This document shows, piece after piece, positions 62,426 to 64,000 of a DNA stretch of 64,000 nt (position 1 is its first letter; every line of letters begins with the position of its first letter). The stretch covers positions 21,282,927-21,346,926 of the forward strand of contig NC_086366.1 of the NCBI RefSeq assembly GCF_036324505.1, written 5' to 3'. Source of the stretch: Eleginops maclovinus. Its lineage: Eukaryota; Chordata; Actinopteri; Perciformes; Eleginopidae. The notes below the pieces were generated by a model. That model was not told the origin of the DNA. It ran no database searches and saw only the letters and a list, made by a program, of their open reading frames with translations. Made by a program: the position numbers and the translations under genes.

Positions 62426-64000
62426 ATGTCTCTCTCCAAGCCAAAGAAACGTAAAGTTGATTCGGAGAATCGCCAATTCCAGAATGAATGAACTGACAAA
62501 TATTTATTTATTTGCCAGCCGCAACAAGTAATAAACCGGTGTGTTTACTGTGCAACGAATGTATATACGTGATGAAAGAATACAACGTAAAGCGACACTA
62601 TAACTCAAATCAGGGCTCGTTTTCTGCCAGTTTTCCCGCGGGCTCAGAGGAACGGAGAAGGAAAGTACAGGGACTGCTAGCATTCGTTTGAACTGAGTGA
62701 AGTGGCTTTTAGTCCCTTTTGCACAGAACAAGAGAGAGCTACGATAGCATCCCTGCGAGTAGCCTGGACACTAGCCGGACAGAAGAGGCCCTTTACTGAC
62801 GCGGAGACCGTTAAAGAGTGCATGCTTGCTGTCATTGATGAAGTGGTTATTGAACAAAAAGTAAAAGACAGCGTCACTTCAGCCATTAAAAAAGTACCTC
62901 TCCCAGACACAACAACACTTCGCAAAGTGAAACTACTTGCAAAGGATGTGTCAGGGAAGCTTTTGGAAAACCTTTGAAAAGCGGAGTTTATATCAATCGC
63001 TGTGGACGAATCAACTGACTGCACTGACATGGCCCAGCTATGCATCTATGTGAGGTTTTTTGATGGAGATCGCTTTAGGGAAGAACTTCTGGGGCTTATT
63101 GCTTTGGAGGGACACACTACAGGTGAGGTTATCTTTCAAACGATAGTCTCGTTTTTTAACGAACGTCAACTGGATTTTAAAAAGTGTGCCTGTTGGTCAC
63201 TGATGGCGCTCCAGCTATGATTGGCAGAGTGCAGGGGCTGGTGGCGCGTCTATCTGCCATAGCCACACACGTGCAGTATTTACACTGTATTATTCATCAA
63301 TCTGTGTTGTGTGCAAAGCTCAGTGGTGATTTGAAAAACACCATGGACACTGTCATGAAAATTGTGAATTTCAATCGCTCAACCTCCAGCCTACAACACC
63401 GCCTGCTCCGTCAGCTGCTTGCTGACACGTTTGCTGAACACACGGACTTACTCGTCCACAACGATGTCCGGTGGCTCAGCAAAGGAAAGGTCCCGGACCG
63501 TTTCTGTGAACTCCTCTAGGAGATTGTGTCTTTCCTTGGCACGTGTAAGCACAAACAAGCTTCAAACCTCTTGGAGCGCATGTTGGGTGAACAGTTTATG
63601 GCAGATGTTTACTTTCTGTGTGACATTTTTGGACACTTGAACACTTTGAATTGCGAACTGCAGGGCCGCGAAAAGTCTATCGCTGATTTGGTTGAAAGAC
63701 TTTGTGCCTTCAAGACAAAGCTAACGATCTTCAAAACAGACCTAATGACAACAAAACGGCTGCATTTCCCACAACTCCGTGCATTTATGACCACATCACC
63801 CAGGGCAAACACCAGTCATGACAGACTTCATGACAAAATTGACTGAAAACTTTACTGACAGATACCAAGGCTTCAGCATTCCAATTGAGGTATTGCAGTT
63901 TGCTCGTGACCCATTTTGCATCAAGCCTGATGCAGACTTCTGTGTAAAAGTAAAAGAGGTACTGTCTTGCATTGATGAGAGCCTCTTTCAGATGGAGCTG
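62426..64000 (+). pseudogene. hAT-superfamily transposase, decayed and cut by window end
   Basis: From ATG 62426 (MSLSKPKKRKVDSENRQFQ), pieces of one transposase follow in order across frames. A BED-type finger reads VCLLCNECIYVMKEYNVKRHY, its last His apparently replaced by Gln. Then come TIASLRVAWTLAGQKRPFTD, AVDESTDCTDMAQL, VTDGAPAMIG, HCIIHQSVLCAKL, HNDVRWLSKGKV and, at the edge, GFSIPIEVLQFARDPF. Breaks: TGA at 62489-62491 where relatives have Trp, TGA near 62974, a frameshift near 63190, TAG near 63517 and a frameshift near 63810. The pattern fits the hAT group that also gave rise to ZBED5/SCAND3-like host proteins; here it is a dead element, not a host gene. Confidence 0.85.

Overview
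The window is nuclear DNA of a ray-finned (teleost) fish. The signs are two split vertebrate genes with GT-AG introns, a dense mix of teleost-type mobile elements (L1/Tx1-like LINE, Rex3-like RTE LINE, Tc1-like transposons, hAT elements, tRNA-derived SINEs, several MITE families) and long TG and TCTG microsatellites. There are no bacterial-type operons and no CRISPR array.

Layout. (1) 12-16026, plus strand: the 3' part, 17 exons and 444 codons, of a glucuronokinase gene whose N-terminal part looks like a sugar-nucleotide pyrophosphorylase (teleost gkup). Its first visible intron (160-9740) is almost wholly filled by a nearly intact 5.65-kb L1-type LINE in sense (193-5840, flanked by a target-site duplication) and a nearly intact RTE/Rex3-type LINE in antisense (about 5858-9170). 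A poly(A) signal follows the stop at 16109. (2) 16115-17498: intergenic and promoter DNA holding a hAT-like MITE, then the GC-rich 5' leader of the next gene with a short uORF. (3) 17499-58608, plus strand: a complete ubash3b (Sts-1/TULA-2) gene of 14 exons and 642 codons in an unbroken reading frame, encoding UBA, 2H phosphoesterase-like, SH3 and histidine-phosphatase (PGM-like) domains. Its 34-kb intron 1 carries most of the repeats: Tc1 elements, SINEs, MITEs, four (TG)n arrays, a (TCTG)n array and a four-unit imperfect tandem repeat. (4) 58609-61355: 3' UTR and intergenic DNA. (5) 61356-64000: a truncated Tc1 element and a decayed hAT transposase that runs off the window end.

How it works together. 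The two genes are independent single-copy loci in the same direction. gkup would act in sugar metabolism (glucuronate to glucuronate-1-phosphate, perhaps on to UDP-glucuronate), while ubash3b would be a negative regulator of tyrosine-kinase signalling. Everything else is mobile DNA or non-coding intron. I found no new multi-gene system. The best leads are a 17-nt microexon that encodes the kinase's ATP-binding loop, a GC-AG intron in the same gene, the young L1 insertion 33 nt from a splice donor, a (CA)n tract forming a ubash3b splice acceptor, and an inverted MITE pair bracketing ubash3b exon 1. Family names rest on recognising protein motifs by eye; no database search was run.
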